A stretch of 34,352 nt of DNA. Source: Bradyrhizobium altum (GTDB lineage: Bacteria > Pseudomonadota > Alphaproteobacteria > Rhizobiales > Xanthobacteraceae). Shown here in pieces: positions 34,139 through 34,352 of the stretch (positions are counted from its first letter, which is position 1; each line of letters begins with the position of its first letter). The stretch lies in NCBI RefSeq assembly GCF_020889705.1, contig NZ_JACMYP010000068.1, forward strand, positions 1 to 34,352, written 5' to 3'. The translations under genes and the position numbers were made by a program. Under the pieces are notes generated by a model. The model was given only the letters and a program-made list of their open reading frames with translations. It searched no databases and was not told the origin of the DNA.

Positions 34139-34352
34139 ATGCACGCGCCACTGGCCACGCAGCACGAGTGGCTCGCCGCCGTGCTGCGCGGCCACTATGG
34201 CTATTATGGCAGGCCGCACAATTATCCAGCGCTCAACGGCTTCTACCGCGAAGTGCGTCGGATCTGGCTGCGTTGTCTGAGACGGCGTAGCCAGAAAAGT
34301 CGGCGCATGGGCTGGCCGGAGGTTGCCTGCCAACTCCACGCATCACTCGCAC
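34139..34352 (+). pseudogene. Group II intron maturase/reverse transcriptase, C-terminal fragment at window edge
   Basis: The open frame reads QHEWLAAVLRGHYGYYGRPH, then NYPALNGFYREVRRIWLRCL, RRRSQKSRRMGWPE. This is the hallmark of the end of bacterial group II intron-encoded proteins (usually WLxxVLRGHYxYYGxPxN and LRRRSQ). The reverse transcriptase domain that should precede it is replaced by the IstB fragment, so the gene is truncated at its 5' side. The normal ending (F-xx-L-xx-RFPLP) is replaced by VACQLHASLA, so it may also be broken on the right. It runs out of the window. Confidence 0.75.

Noticed and set aside
1..34352. CRISPR arrays, tRNA or rRNA genes
   Set aside because: No regularly spaced repeats and no recognisable tRNA or rRNA sequence were seen in reading through the window; a covariance search was not possible.

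Overview
The window looks like part of a rhizobial symbiosis island or other accessory region of an alphaproteobacterium, most likely a Bradyrhizobium-type nodule symbiont. This is inferred from protein family resemblance and gene content only. The evidence is a rhizobial/Agrobacterium-style imp-type VI secretion locus, effector genes resembling the repeat-plus-Ulp1 (NopD/BEL2-5) effectors of Bradyrhizobium, an OprB porin, NifA/sigma-54 promoter signatures, and many decayed transposon pieces at both ends.

The core (about 3.3-27.5 kb) is a nearly complete type VI secretion system (T6SS), all on the minus strand and apparently in three transcription units. Unit 1 (27.4 down to about 19.4 kb) carries tssA, tssB, tssC, tssE, tssF and tssG, then a papain-like cysteine protease that is a good cargo effector candidate, and decayed reading frames. 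Unit 2 (18.8 down to 9.5 kb) carries the FHA gene, tssJ, tssK, tssL, tssM, a vestige in the slot where Agrobacterium has tagF-pppA (impM), and a ppkA-type kinase. Unit 3 (5.9 down to 1.1 kb) carries a short vgrG, a small overlapping gene, hcp and a 550-residue protein of unknown function. ClpV (tssH), PAAR and an intact TagF-PppA are not in the window.

The most striking signal is regulatory. Upstream of units 2 and 3 there is a near-consensus sigma-54 -24/-12 element (TGGCAC-N5-TTGCT spacing) with a perfect NifA upstream activating site (TGT-N10-ACA) about 95-100 bp above the predicted start, and a second site about 30 bp further up. The two promoters are homologous over roughly 300 bp, so they look duplicated. 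Unit 1 has a weaker version with the same geometry. The inference is that this T6SS is switched on with nitrogen fixation inside nodules.

Flanks: 7.5-8.8 kb (+) has an intact effector-like protein with two copies of a ~115-residue repeat and a C-terminal domain. A frameshifted member of the same family lies at 27.9-29.6 kb (+). Beside it is an isolated Ulp1 (C48) SUMO-protease core on the minus strand. A likely intact OprB porin follows (31.1-32.7 kb). The outer ends hold fragments of IS5-, IS3- and IS21-type transposition genes, a DUF5372-like remnant, and at the right edge the C-terminus of a group II intron maturase.
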